NCBI GenBank assembly: GCA_947631505.1
Contig: CANRLR010000018.1
Span: forward strand, 1 to 59,355
Reading direction: 5' to 3'
Length of the DNA stretch: 59,355 bases
DNA from: an uncultured Lachnospiraceae bacterium
GTDB taxonomy: Bacteria > Bacillota > Clostridia > Lachnospirales > Lachnospiraceae
Within the stretch, counting starts at the first letter, position 1, and each line of letters begins with the position of its first letter. Of the stretch, positions 16,844-27,300 are shown one piece after another. Below the pieces are notes generated by a model. The model worked only from the letters and a program-made list of their open reading frames with translations, did not search any database and was not told where the DNA came from. The position numbers were made by a program, and so were the translations under genes.

Positions 16844-18216
16844 TCTTCCTGCATCAAATCCCGCAACAGCGTCATTACTGTACACTTTTCCGCTTCATCC
16901 TGACAACCGAAGAGGTTTACACGGATATATTCCTCCACCTCACCGGATTTTTGAAACATCAACGGCAGCTTCTCAAGAACTTCACCCATAATGGCACGTT
17001 TCACCGGACGGCAAACTTCTGACAGCTTCTTTTCCAATTCCCGGAACAACTTCTCTCTGCACTGTTCCACATAAGCAGCATCTGCTTTTTCTCCCTGAAC
17101 CACTGTGTCCAAGTCAATAAAAAGGCTGTCCGACAAAAGATTTGCCACTATGGCAAAGTCTTGAAAAAATCCGGTCAGTCCTGCTGCCTCTGCTTCCTCC
17201 TTATAAGAAGCTTTCACTTCATATAGGACCGATTCCAAATAACTTGTTTTTTCTACGCTTTCTTCGATCCGCCCCTCTAACGGCATCAGCATCTCATCCC
17301 GGTACTCTTTGTTTGCCAGACAAATCCAAATAGAACGGCAGGCAGCCGTCAATTTCGTATCTGCCGCCTGATAATTCTGGATTAATACCATAGCATAAAT
17401 GCCGTTTACCACTCTTTGCATTGAATAGTAGAAATCTGTCAACTGGGCAATCTGTTCTGCTCCCTGCTCCAGCTGCTGCACAAGACGGTTATACTCCTCT
17501 TCTGTCAGATTCGAATAATCAGCACGTTCCAGATCTTCCAAAATTTCCTGCAGCTCCGGATAATCCTCCCCCTGATTCACCGGTTCATAGACCATTGCTG
17601 CTGTCCGTATCATATAGATAAAGTCATCCAAAGAAGACTTGTCCCCATCCTTATACAAGGTCAGTGCCTCTCCTATTTTCTCAAAAAATTTCATTTTGGT
17701 CATCCGAACCGGAACCTGTCCCACCACAAGACGGACCTTATCCCGTATCACACTTTGGTCCTCCTGCCGGAACAGATACCCACAGAGCCGGTTCATATAT
17801 TCTTCCTCATCAAAGGATTCCAAGCATTTCTTTAATTCCTTTGCCGGAATATATTTTAATTCCATTCGGTTCAGCACATATTCATAACAAATGAGCCGGT
17901 CTGTAAAAGAAGTAAAGTAGTCCATCTTCCCGGTAATCTCCTGACGAAGCTCTCTCATCTTATGAATAACTGTTTCGGATTCTCCTTCTTTTCTTCCCAA
18001 ACTTCCCAAAGTCTCACAAATCCTATCCGTCATATCTTTTTCCTTCGCTGCCAGAGCGGCTTTTTCTTCTACCATTTCCTGTACAAAGGTAAAAGCAGAA
18101 AAGGTAAGTTCTAAAGAACCATAGTCCAGATATGTCGGCACAGCAATTTTTTCATATTGTTTTAAATTTCTGTCTAAATTTTTCCCTGTATGAATTTCCT
18201 GAATCAAATGTTTCAT
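16840..18216 (-). CDS. Helical cytoplasmic protein of unknown function, 458 aa
   Basis: I do not recognise a family. The product is acidic, rich in Glu, Leu and Lys, and has no signal peptide or membrane segment. Long amphipathic helices are apparent (KAALAAKEKDMTDRI, NLTEEEYNRLVQQLEQGAEQ, REKLFRELEKKLSEVCRPVK). It heads the group 458-aa gene, 119-aa gene, DUF2953 and gerW, with a 4-base overlap to the next gene. GAGG-type bases precede the ATG at 18216. The context suggests a sporulation or envelope-linked role, but that is inference from position only. Confidence 0.75.
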   Translation of the reverse strand: MKHLIQEIHTGKNLDRNLKQYEKIAVPTYLDYGSLELTFSAFTFVQEMVEEKAALAAKEKDMTDRICETLGSLGRKEGESETVIHKMRELRQEITGKMDYFTSFTDRLICYEYVLNRMELKYIPAKELKKCLESFDEEEYMNRLCGYLFRQEDQSVIRDKVRLVVGQVPVRMTKMKFFEKIGEALTLYKDGDKSSLDDFIYMIRTAAMVYEPVNQGEDYPELQEILEDLERADYSNLTEEEYNRLVQQLEQGAEQIAQLTDFYYSMQRVVNGIYAMVLIQNYQAADTKLTAACRSIWICLANKEYRDEMLMPLEGRIEESVEKTSYLESVLYEVKASYKEEAEAAGLTGFFQDFAIVANLLSDSLFIDLDTVVQGEKADAAYVEQCREKLFRELEKKLSEVCRPVKRAIMGEVLEKLPLMFQKSGEVEEYIRVNLFGCQDEAEKCTVMTLLRDLMQEE

Positions 18217-18263
18217 ATTTTTTTCCTCCGTCTGTAACTTCTCTTTCCCATAAGTTCCTTCCT

Positions 18264-21200
18264 TTAGCTGACTAACTGCCAGCCGGAAAGCCAGCGGAGA
18301 CCATCCCGCACATAATCATAAGTCACTCCCTGTCCTGAAAGAACCGGATAGAATAACAGGAACAGAAGAAAGGCCGCCACAGCATAAACAATGATCCACT
18401 TGAACCATTTGTCGTTCCGCCGCACAAGACGTACCATAATATACACAAGCATCATTGTAATGAACGGCACACTTGGAAAATAATGGTAAATAAATGTACA
18501 ACGGGGCACTCCGATCCAAGGCACGTACTGCACCAGATAAGCAAATACTAAAAACAATGCCGTTCTATCCTCATCCTTGATAATCAGATACCACATATAG
18601 AAAAATGCCGGAACGCCAGCCCACCAGACCAGCGGATTTCCAAAGGCACTTATTCCCTCTTTCAATCCATTCGTCAAAGTCTGACAATAATAATACATTG
18701 GACGGAGCATAATCGGCCACTCATTCCAGGCAGACTGAAATGCATGAGTTGCCTCCAGTTCGGAATGATACGTATACATTGCATCCTGATTGCGTATCAT
18801 CTTACCAATCGTTTCTGTCACTGCATTCTGATGGTTCTGCAAAAATTCAATCACACTGCGGTACAGTCCTCCTACCGGATGGGAAGTATCCGCTAACCGC
18901 GGGCTGAACCGGGCAATATTTCCCTCACACCCATCCGAAAACGGAATATAGGAAACGATATAAATCGTCCCCGCAATCACAACAAAGAACAGGACACAAA
19001 AAGCCAATGTCCAGAGGAACTTCTTGACAAAAACATTCTGAATATAGGAATGGGAAATCCCTGAAGTTTCCCCATCCGGATCCTTTTTAGCCAGACGATA
19101 TTCATAATACCGCCAGCCCATAATGGCAAAAAAGAAAATTGCCAGTCCGGCAGCGGCATATACCGCTGTCCATTTCGCAGCACAGCCAAGTCCCATCATA
19201 ATGGCACTGAGCCCTAGAGGAACAAAAGTTTTTGGCAATGATGTATCGTAAAAGCTCATCTGACTGTACCAGTACATAAAGAAGAACATCGCAATAATGA
19301 AAAAAGTGCCATACACATCAATTGTGGCAATTCTTGTCTGCGTAAAATGCATAAAATCAAACGCGAAAAGGAATGTCAATATACCTGCTGCCCATATCTT
19401 TCCCTGAAACAAACGTCTGCCAAAAAGATACATAAACGGCAGCATACCAATCCCAAAAAGAACTCCCATAATCCGCCATCCAAAAGGATTCATTCCAAAA
19501 ATACGAATGCCAATGCTAATAATATATTTGCCAAGAGGCGGATGGGTATTTTCATAATTATAATCCTTCTGTATCATCTCATACGCCGTTCTTGCATGAT
19601 AAATTTCATCAAAATAAGTCCCGCTCCGGTAGGTAACCGGTGCTTCATATTCCTGCTGTTCATCAAAAAGCTCTGCATAATCCGATGCATTCACCGGGGT
19701 CAGAAGATTCCCCTCCGAATCGGTAATCACAAGTTCATTGAGAACAGACATGGAATCTAAACACTGAATCCGCAAATAGCGGTATTCCTTTGCAAGATTA
19801 TAAGTATCCGGGCTTTCCCCCTCCTTTGTATTCCGCATGTTGTTCCATGCGAACACACTTCCTGCTTCTGTCTCACTAATGCAGTCATAGTTCACTCCAT
19901 CCTGAGATAACTCCAGCTGAAATTTTCTATTTTCATACTGTCCCAAAAACACATGAACCATATCAATTTTTTTGTTTTCCCCAAAATCAAGAGCAATTTT
20001 TCCCTGATTCTGTTCCGTACTGCTCCAAGAAGTTTCCGGCGCACTCATTTTCCCAAGATTAGAGAAAGCAAAGAGAGAATAAAACAGAACAATTCCCCCC
20101 AGCACAATCAGATCCCATCTGGTAAATGGAATTTTTTTCCGGCTGGCATGAATCCCGTTCCAGTCCGATGTTATTTTTTCTTCTTTCCTTACCGGTTTCT
20201 TTCTCACAATATAGTTCTTCGCCGGTTTCTTCTTTTCCTTCTGATGTACATATTCCTTCATTTCTATTATTTTTGTCTTTGTAAAAACAGCAAAAAACAT
20301 ATACCCATAAACAGCAAGTGTCAGTAATGCTGTCACACCGATTGTCCCGCCCTGCGGCCAAGTCGATTCCTCTTCCACAAAAGCACACAGAACATGAGCA
20401 ACATTGATGAACTGTACGACAGAAAAACCTACATAGGTAAAAAACAGTTCTACCGTTGGTTTTACAAGAAACGCCGCCAGTGTCAGCACCACGACCGGAA
20501 ACAGGTATCTCTCATGCATACGCACGGAAAACAGAAATACGGTACTTACAACTACGCTCATACTCATGAAATACTTCGACTTATCTTCCTTCTGTTTAAA
20601 GAAAATAAATGCACTCAACGCCACTGCTATGACAATCGCCAGCATTCCCCAATAACGGCATTCCATAAAGAGAAACATATCCGACTGGGACGCCCAGTTC
20701 TTTCCAAATAATGCCCATACATTATAGGCATTGATCGTGCAATATTCATAAGAACCCAATGTATCAACATACTGGGGAATAACCTTTTCCAGCCCGAACG
20801 GCAACGCAAGAAGCAGCATGACTGCAACTGCCGATATCCCACCTATTAAATCACGAATTAATTTTTTCTTGCTGAAATCCCGTAAAAACACCTGTTCAAC
20901 AATTGTCCAAATAAGAATCGGTGTAAAAATAAGCATCTGTGGTTTGATCAGAACACCAACGCAGAATACAAAATATGCCGGTATTCGTTTCTCCTCCATA
21001 CAGAAAAAGCAGGTCGCCAGGACACAAAGAGTGAACACTCCGTCCGTCTGTCCCCAAATGGAAGAATCCAGAACAACAATCGGATTTAACACATAACTCA
21101 CTGCCAGCAAAAGGGAAGAACCCTCCGAGAACTTTCTTTTTGCCATAAGATACAAAAGCAGCCCTGCCAGCAGATCCGATAACATCGGCACCAGTTTGAT

Positions 21201-21587
21201 CAGGACACGTCCCATTTCAGAGCCCATATCAACCCGCAGCAGATGCCGGATTCCTGCAATTACCCAAAGTATAGCCATATATCCCGGTGGATAGTCCGTA
21301 AAAGCATCCAAATAGTAAAATTTTCCAATGCCGTTCTTATAAATCATTTCTGACCATGCATTAAAACAACTCATATCGGTTCCATGGCCTTCATACAGCG
21401 CAGCATAAATTACCTTTACCAAAAAGGCTGCCAGCAATATCAATATAATGTTCGTCCAGTCGCGCTTCTTTTCTTTGGTATATACACGGATCCCTGCCAC
21501 TTCATAATGTAGTTTAAAACAGTAGATCACAGTGAATACAGCAATGGTAACGAACACCATTAGCACGATTTTTTCAAAACTATCCAT
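18264..21587 (-). CDS. Double GT-C membrane glycosyltransferase (GT-C unit, discoidin-like domain, PMT unit)
   Basis: An 1107-residue polytopic protein. The first half (about 1-430) is a GT-C fold with an acidic loop after the first helix (GHGTDMSCFNAW, about 70) and TDYPPGYMAILW. A basic linker and one helix lead to a soluble beta domain (about 515-650; KIALDFGENKKIDMVHVF and EYRYLRIQC) like an F5/8-type C domain. The second half is a protein-mannosyltransferase (PMT/GT39) unit with FDEIYHARTAYEMIQ (about 660), THPPLGKYII and a PRCTFIYHYFPS end loop. Both parts would use polyprenyl-phosphate sugars outside the membrane. Target and sugar are unknown. Confidence 0.85.
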   Translation of the reverse strand: MDSFEKIVLMVFVTIAVFTVIYCFKLHYEVAGIRVYTKEKKRDWTNIILILLAAFLVKVIYAALYEGHGTDMSCFNAWSEMIYKNGIGKFYYLDAFTDYPPGYMAILWVIAGIRHLLRVDMGSEMGRVLIKLVPMLSDLLAGLLLYLMAKRKFSEGSSLLLAVSYVLNPIVVLDSSIWGQTDGVFTLCVLATCFFCMEEKRIPAYFVFCVGVLIKPQMLIFTPILIWTIVEQVFLRDFSKKKLIRDLIGGISAVAVMLLLALPFGLEKVIPQYVDTLGSYEYCTINAYNVWALFGKNWASQSDMFLFMECRYWGMLAIVIAVALSAFIFFKQKEDKSKYFMSMSVVVSTVFLFSVRMHERYLFPVVVLTLAAFLVKPTVELFFTYVGFSVVQFINVAHVLCAFVEEESTWPQGGTIGVTALLTLAVYGYMFFAVFTKTKIIEMKEYVHQKEKKKPAKNYIVRKKPVRKEEKITSDWNGIHASRKKIPFTRWDLIVLGGIVLFYSLFAFSNLGKMSAPETSWSSTEQNQGKIALDFGENKKIDMVHVFLGQYENRKFQLELSQDGVNYDCISETEAGSVFAWNNMRNTKEGESPDTYNLAKEYRYLRIQCLDSMSVLNELVITDSEGNLLTPVNASDYAELFDEQQEYEAPVTYRSGTYFDEIYHARTAYEMIQKDYNYENTHPPLGKYIISIGIRIFGMNPFGWRIMGVLFGIGMLPFMYLFGRRLFQGKIWAAGILTFLFAFDFMHFTQTRIATIDVYGTFFIIAMFFFMYWYSQMSFYDTSLPKTFVPLGLSAIMMGLGCAAKWTAVYAAAGLAIFFFAIMGWRYYEYRLAKKDPDGETSGISHSYIQNVFVKKFLWTLAFCVLFFVVIAGTIYIVSYIPFSDGCEGNIARFSPRLADTSHPVGGLYRSVIEFLQNHQNAVTETIGKMIRNQDAMYTYHSELEATHAFQSAWNEWPIMLRPMYYYCQTLTNGLKEGISAFGNPLVWWAGVPAFFYMWYLIIKDEDRTALFLVFAYLVQYVPWIGVPRCTFIYHYFPSVPFITMMLVYIMVRLVRRNDKWFKWIIVYAVAAFLLFLLFYPVLSGQGVTYDYVRDGLRWLSGWQLVS

Positions 21588-21620
21588 ACCTGTATAATCC
21601 CTTTCCTGTCAAACCTTTCC

Positions 21621-22529
21621 TCACCGATGAACGTGTTCGTGAGTAAACAAATGCTCGGAACAATATTCATAATTACCTTCACATTTGGAGCAATAGCGGA
21701 AATCCAAATGCGGAGCATCCAATTCGGTTCTTCCACAGATTGCACATCGGTGAATCGGTCCTGTCTGCTTTGTATGATTTATTTTACGCCGGAACTCTGT
21801 TTTTCTCTTATGATTTTTATACATTCCCCTTGCCCCGGGCTTACCATGGGAAAAGAAAAAGAACAGCCCTAAATTAATAAGAGAGCCAGCCACCAATGCC
21901 ACCGCAATATAATTTTGATTTAATATTCCACTGATAATATAATAACCGTCCATTACAAAATAGAGAATACTCAGCCATTTTGCCTTTACCGGAATTACAA
22001 AATAAATTAAGAACTGTGCGTCCGGATTTGCCAAAGCGAATGCCAAAAACAGAGATTGATTCAAATATTCCAACGTAATGCCTGCCTCTGTATAATAGCT
22101 GATCAGTCTCATATATTCCGGCGGATAGATAAGAGCATTTGCAAAATAATACACAAAGGCCGTCAGAATGACAAACACCACACCGCCAAGATAGAACAGC
22201 GTAAAACGGAAAGTTCCCCAATAACGCTCAAGAGACATTCCGATACTGTAATACACAAAAATCCAGATTGCGAACCAAAGCAAACTGGAAATCAGGCCGG
22301 AACCTCCAAAACCGGATGGATAGAAAACAAACGTCACCAGTCTCCACACCTGTCCATGAAGAATCTGATACACATCAAGGCTGAGATAATCATAATAAAG
22401 ATTAAACTTATATATCTCGCCGAAAATACCAAAAAACAATCCGATAATATTGACTCCGATAACATACTTCATCAAATTCGGAATTCCGAACCGTCCGAAT
22501 TTTCTTTCTAATTTATCAATAAAATTCAT
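21621..22529 (-). CDS. Rhomboid-like membrane protein with C-terminal zinc ribbon, probably not a protease
   Basis: A 302-residue protein with about six membrane helices showing rhomboid/derlin landmarks: HGQVWRLVTFVFYPSG and LERYWGTFRFTLFYLGG. The catalytic GxSG serine and the helix-6 histidine of active rhomboids are not visible. The soluble tail (about 260-302) is Cys/His-rich (CAIC, YCSKC, YCSEH, THEHVH) and likely binds zinc. GGAGG lies 6 bases before the ATG at 22529, so the in-frame TTG at 22535 is rejected. The gene precedes the double glycosyltransferase gene by 33 bases, so the two may be co-expressed. Confidence 0.7.
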   Translation of the reverse strand: MNFIDKLERKFGRFGIPNLMKYVIGVNIIGLFFGIFGEIYKFNLYYDYLSLDVYQILHGQVWRLVTFVFYPSGFGGSGLISSLLWFAIWIFVYYSIGMSLERYWGTFRFTLFYLGGVVFVILTAFVYYFANALIYPPEYMRLISYYTEAGITLEYLNQSLFLAFALANPDAQFLIYFVIPVKAKWLSILYFVMDGYYIISGILNQNYIAVALVAGSLINLGLFFFFSHGKPGARGMYKNHKRKTEFRRKINHTKQTGPIHRCAICGRTELDAPHLDFRYCSKCEGNYEYCSEHLFTHEHVHR

Positions 22530-22555
22530 CCGCAACCTCCAATTTTTTATAAAAT

Positions 22556-23482
22556 CTAGAATAAATTTTTCTTTCTAAAGAACAATGCCACAAGGAGAGA
22601 AACTAATAATGTCAGAATGATAATCGTCACAAATCCGTAAGAAGCATGTCCCAGTGGAATATTGTCAAAGTTCATGCCAAAGAAACTGGCAATCATCGTT
22701 GGAATCGAAAGAACAATTGTTACCGTTGCCAGTAACTTCATCACAATATTTAAGTTATTCGAAATAACCGAAGCAAATGCATCCATCGTTCCACTTAGAA
22801 TTCCACTATAAATATTAGCCATCTCTATCGCCTGTTTATTCTCAATAATGACATCCTCCAGCAGATCCTCATCCTCCGGATACTTTCGGATACTTTCTGT
22901 CCGAAGAAGTTTCTCCAGCACTACTTCATTTGAACGGAGCGAGGTCGTAAAGTATACAAGGCTCTTTTCCAGCTCCAGCAGTTCTATCAGTTCACTGTTC
23001 TTCTGTGACACATGAAGCTTCTCTTCAATCTGGTCGCTCTTTCTGTCAATAATACGCAGGTAGCGCAGATAAGAGGTAGCATTGCGATACAGAATCTGAA
23101 AGACAAACCTCGTCTTTTTAAAGGTATAAAATTCTCTTACCCGCTTATTTTCAAAGGCTTTTAATACAGGTGATTCCTCCAGACAAATCGTAACAATCAA
23201 ATCCTTTGTCATATAAATACCAAGAGGAATCGTAACATAGCGGTCTTTTTCATCCAAAGATGGGATGTCCACCAATATCATATTGTAACCATCCTCCACC
23301 TCAATACGGGAACGCTCTTCATCATCCAGCGGTGCCCGTAAATCATCCAAGTCAATCTTGGTTTCTTCTTGTAATCGTGCCAATTCTTCACTCGTTGGCT
23401 TCGTAACAGAAATCCAGCATCCCTCTTCGATTTTGTCAACGGATGTCAGTTCAGCTTCTACTGTCTTATAGATCGAAATCAT
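22556..23482 (-). CDS. corA: CorA-family divalent cation transporter
   Basis: A 308-residue CorA-type magnesium or divalent-metal channel. The cytoplasmic N-terminal domain (about 1-240) includes LDDLRAPLDDEERSR and a long helix pair (RYLRIIDRKSDQIEEKLHVS). Two C-terminal membrane helices flank the signature FFGMNF (the G-M-N filter loop) and end in a basic tail (FFRKKNLF). AAGGAG lies 7 bases before the ATG at 23482. It is followed 26 bases later by the rhomboid-like gene. No M-box riboswitch is visible upstream. Confidence 0.92.
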   Translation of the reverse strand: MISIYKTVEAELTSVDKIEEGCWISVTKPTSEELARLQEETKIDLDDLRAPLDDEERSRIEVEDGYNMILVDIPSLDEKDRYVTIPLGIYMTKDLIVTICLEESPVLKAFENKRVREFYTFKKTRFVFQILYRNATSYLRYLRIIDRKSDQIEEKLHVSQKNSELIELLELEKSLVYFTTSLRSNEVVLEKLLRTESIRKYPEDEDLLEDVIIENKQAIEMANIYSGILSGTMDAFASVISNNLNIVMKLLATVTIVLSIPTMIASFFGMNFDNIPLGHASYGFVTIIILTLLVSLLVALFFRKKNLF

Positions 23483-23584
23483 AGTCTGCTCCTTTCTTTC
23501 CAACATAGAAAGCGATGCCACCAGCCAAGGGGCACCGCCACGTTCGCATAGATATTTTTATTATAAATGTTATCGTAATCTTTG

Positions 23585-24166
23585 TCAAACCCTCTTTGGC
23601 AGATAGATCCGTACACCTTCTGCCAGAATCAGCTCATCTCCATCATTCATTTCCAACAGTTCGGAGAGAGAAATATTTTCATCCCGCAGCACCCCGCCAA
23701 GACTTCTTCTTCCATCCATAATCAGATAAGGAGCGTCTTCCTCTCCTCTTTCATCCTCCTGCACTTCAGGCTCTTGTACCAAAGTTCCCTCTGTTACAGC
23801 CTCCTCATCCATTCTATCTCTCATCCTTTCCGCCATCTCTTCTCCGAACGGAGACTGCATGGACGAGCGGTCTTCTTCCTCCGAATTCTCCTGAACAGGC
23901 TGATTTTCCATAGAATTCCTCTCCTGCATTGGCGGAGTCATCCGATTTCTTCTTGGCGGTCTTCCGAACGGCGGCATCATTCCCGGAAATACCGGACGGC
24001 CGACCGGAATACAAATTTCCTGTCCGACCTGTAAATTATACACATCCACATAAGGATTTGCCCGAAGCAAAAGAGCCACCGGAACACGGTACATCCTGCT
24101 CAATTGATACAGGGTCTCCCCCTCTTTTATCACATGTACCATTCCATTGCAAAATCTCTGATTCAT
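23585..24166 (-). CDS. LysM-domain protein
   Basis: A 193-residue protein with one N-terminal LysM (about 10-55: HVIKEGETLYQLSRMY, LLLRANPYVDVYNLQVGQEI), which binds peptidoglycan-type glycans. A Pro/Met/Arg-rich region and an acidic, low-complexity middle follow. A second conserved-looking block (ISLSELLEMNDGDELILAEG) closes the protein. It has no signal peptide, which is typical of clostridial spore-coat or morphogenetic LysM proteins such as SafA rather than secreted hydrolases. It is divergent from the activase gene. Spore function is inference. Confidence 0.75.
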   Translation of the reverse strand: MNQRFCNGMVHVIKEGETLYQLSRMYRVPVALLLRANPYVDVYNLQVGQEICIPVGRPVFPGMMPPFGRPPRRNRMTPPMQERNSMENQPVQENSEEEDRSSMQSPFGEEMAERMRDRMDEEAVTEGTLVQEPEVQEDERGEEDAPYLIMDGRRSLGGVLRDENISLSELLEMNDGDELILAEGVRIYLPKRV

Positions 24167-24228
24167 TATATACCTTTAAAAACCTTTTTCTACTATCCTA
24201 TTCTTTACTTATAAAAAAGTTCTTTTCG

Positions 24229-24257
24229 TTGCAAAAGATTTTTTTTTGTCGTATAAT
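24229..24257 (+). promoter_or_regulatory. Sigma-A-type promoter of the activase gene
   Basis: TTGCAA (24229-24234) and TATAAT (24252-24257) are separated by 17 bases and lie about 50 bases before the ATG at 24306. Confidence 0.6.
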
Positions 24258-24305
24258 ATAAGTTCAAGAAATTTAACAACTTAGGAAGAAAATAAGGAGG
24301 TAAAT

Positions 24306-27300
24306 ATGAACAGAGTAGGTATCGATATCGGTTCCACAACTGTCAAAATTGCGATTCTTGACAACGAGAACCAGATTATCTTTTCGGCTTACGAAAGACA
24401 TTTTGCCAATATTCAAGAAACATTAAGAAATATTATAGAACGAGCATACAATGAACTGGGCGACCGGGATATCGCTCCTATGATTACCGGTTCCGGCGGG
24501 CTTACCATTTCCAAACATCTGAATATTCCATTTGTTCAGGAAGTTGTCAGTGTTGCCACAGCACTAAGAGACTATGCACCTCAAACCGATGTTGCCATTG
24601 AGCTTGGTGGTGAGGATGCTAAGATCATATACTTTACCGATGGTATCGAACAGCGAATGAACGGAATCTGTGCCGGGGGTACCGGTTCCTTTATTGACCA
24701 GATGGCAACTCTGTTAAAGACGGATGCTGCCGGTCTAAACGAATATGCGAAAGATTATCAGGCAATTTATCCTATCGCTGCACGTTGCGGCGTTTTTGCC
24801 AAAACAGATATTCAGCCACTGATTAACGAAGGTGCCGCTAAAGCAGACCTTGCCGCTTCCATTTTTCAAGCGGTTGTAAATCAAACAATCAGTGGTCTTG
24901 CCTGTGGAAAGCCAATCCGTGGCAATGTAGCGTTCTTAGGCGGCCCTCTTCATTTTTTAACAGAATTAAAAGAAGCTTTTATCCGCACTCTGAAATTAGA
25001 AGGGGCGGCCATTATCGCACCGGATAATTCTCATCTTTTTGCTGCCAGCGGTGCTGCCATGAATTCAAAGGGCGAAGGTGTTACTACTCTGGCCCAGTTA
25101 CTGGCACGCCTATCCAATGAAATAAAAATTGAATTTGAAGTTACCCGAATGGACCCGCTTTTCAAAAACGAAGCAGAATACGACAAATTTCTCAGGCATC
25201 ACAGCAGACACAGTGTAGCAAAGGGAAATCTTTCCGATTATGAAGGAAATGTGTTTTTGGGTGTGGATGCCGGTTCTACGACTACGAAAGTAGCCTTAGT
25301 GGGCGAGGACGGTTCACTGCTTTATTCCTTCTATGATAACAACAACGGCAGTCCGTTAAAAACGACTATAAAAGCAATGAAAGAAATTTATGAACAGCTT
25401 CCAGAGGGTGTCAACATTGTGCGTTCCTGTTCGACCGGCTACGGAGAAGCATTAATTCAGTCTGCTCTCATGCTGGATGAAGGTGAAGTGGAAACCGTAT
25501 CCCACTATTATGCCGCTTCCTTTTTTGAACCAAATGTTGACTGTATATTGGATATCGGCGGACAGGATATGAAATGTATCAAGATCAAAAACCAATCCGT
25601 TGACAGCGTACAGTTAAACGAAGCCTGTTCTTCCGGCTGCGGTTCCTTTATCGAAACCTTTGCCCGCTCCTTAAACTATGATGTCAAGGACTTTGCAAAG
25701 CTGGCCCTATTTGCCGAAAATCCGATTGACCTCGGCTCCCGTTGTACCGTGTTCATGAACTCCAAAGTAAAACAGGCACAAAAAGAGGGGGCAACCGTAG
25801 CAGATATTTCTGCCGGCTTGGCAATTTCTGTCATAAAAAATGCACTGTTAAAGGTAATCAAATTAACCGATCCAAAAGATCTGGGAACAAATGTTGTTGT
25901 ACAGGGCGGCACTTTTTATAATGATGCTGTTCTCCGCAGTTTTGAACGAGTATCGGGATGTCAGGCCGTACGCCCTGATATTGCCGGCATTATGGGAGCA
26001 TTCGGTGCAGCATTGATTGCGAGAGAACATTACGAGGAAGGCATGGAGACAACAATGCTTTCTCTAGAAGATATTATCAATCTGAAATTCGAAAGTTCCA
26101 TGGCTCGCTGCAAAGGTTGTACCAATCACTGTCTGTTGACAATTAACAAATTTACCGGCGGACGGCAGTTTATTTCCGGCAACCGTTGCGAACGAGGTCT
26201 TGGGAAAGAAAAAACAAACAAAGATATACCAAATCTTTATGAATACAAAAATCAAAGGCTCTTTGAACATTATCAGCCTCTCACCTCAGAAAAAGCTTTC
26301 CGTGGCAAGGTCGGTATTCCAAGAGTGTTAAATATGTATGAAAACTATCCGTACTGGTTTACTTTCTTTACGGAACTTGGTTATGAGGTCGTGCTCTCAC
26401 CCGCTTCTACCCGGAACATTTACTCTTTGGGAATTGAATCTATCCCGAGTGAATCCGAGTGCTATCCGGCCAAGCTGGCACACGGTCATATTATGTGGTT
26501 ATTAAAACATGATATAAATTATATTTTCTATCCGTGTGTGCCATACGAGCGAAAGGAAATTGATGGTGCAGGAAATCATTACAACTGCCCGATTGTTACT
26601 TCTTATGGAGAAAACATCAAAAATAATGTAGAAGAATTACAGGATGATTCTATTATTTATCAGAATCCTTTTGTTTCTTTTGAGAGCGATAAAATTCTTG
26701 CTGATGAATTAGTGAAGTATATCAGTAAAGAAAACAATATTCCTGCCGGAGAAATCCGTGCTGCCGCTCACAAAGCCTATGAAGAATTGACAAAGACAAG
26801 AGAAGACATCCGCCGCAAGGGCGAAGAAGTTCTGCTGTGGATGAAAGAGAACAACAAACGTGGTATCGTTCTTGCCGGCAGGCCATATCATATTGATCCG
26901 GAAATCAACCATGGTATACCGGAATTAATTACTTCCTATGATATTGCCGTACTATCTGAAGACAGTATTTCCCATCTGGCATCCGTAGACCGTCCAACAA
27001 TTGCTATGGACCAATGGATGTATCATTCGAGACTGTATGCTGCCGCAAGCTATGTCCGTACTCAGGAAAATTTAGAAATGATTCAGTTAAATTCCTTTGG
27101 ATGTGGACTAGATGCCGTTACAACAGATCAGGTCAACGACATTTTAACAAGTTCCGGCAAAATCTGTACGGTACTGAAAATTGATGAAGTAAACAACTTA
27201 GGGGCTGCACGAATCCGTATCCGTTCCCTGATTTCTGCTGTAAAAGACCGTGCCCGAAAAGGAATCAAGCCTCATGTGGCAGATTCTTCCCATAAACGTG

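Noticed and set aside
22556-23482. CorA gene extended to an upstream in-frame start at 23521
   Set aside because: AAGGAG lies 7 bases before the ATG at 23482 and nothing supports the longer start.
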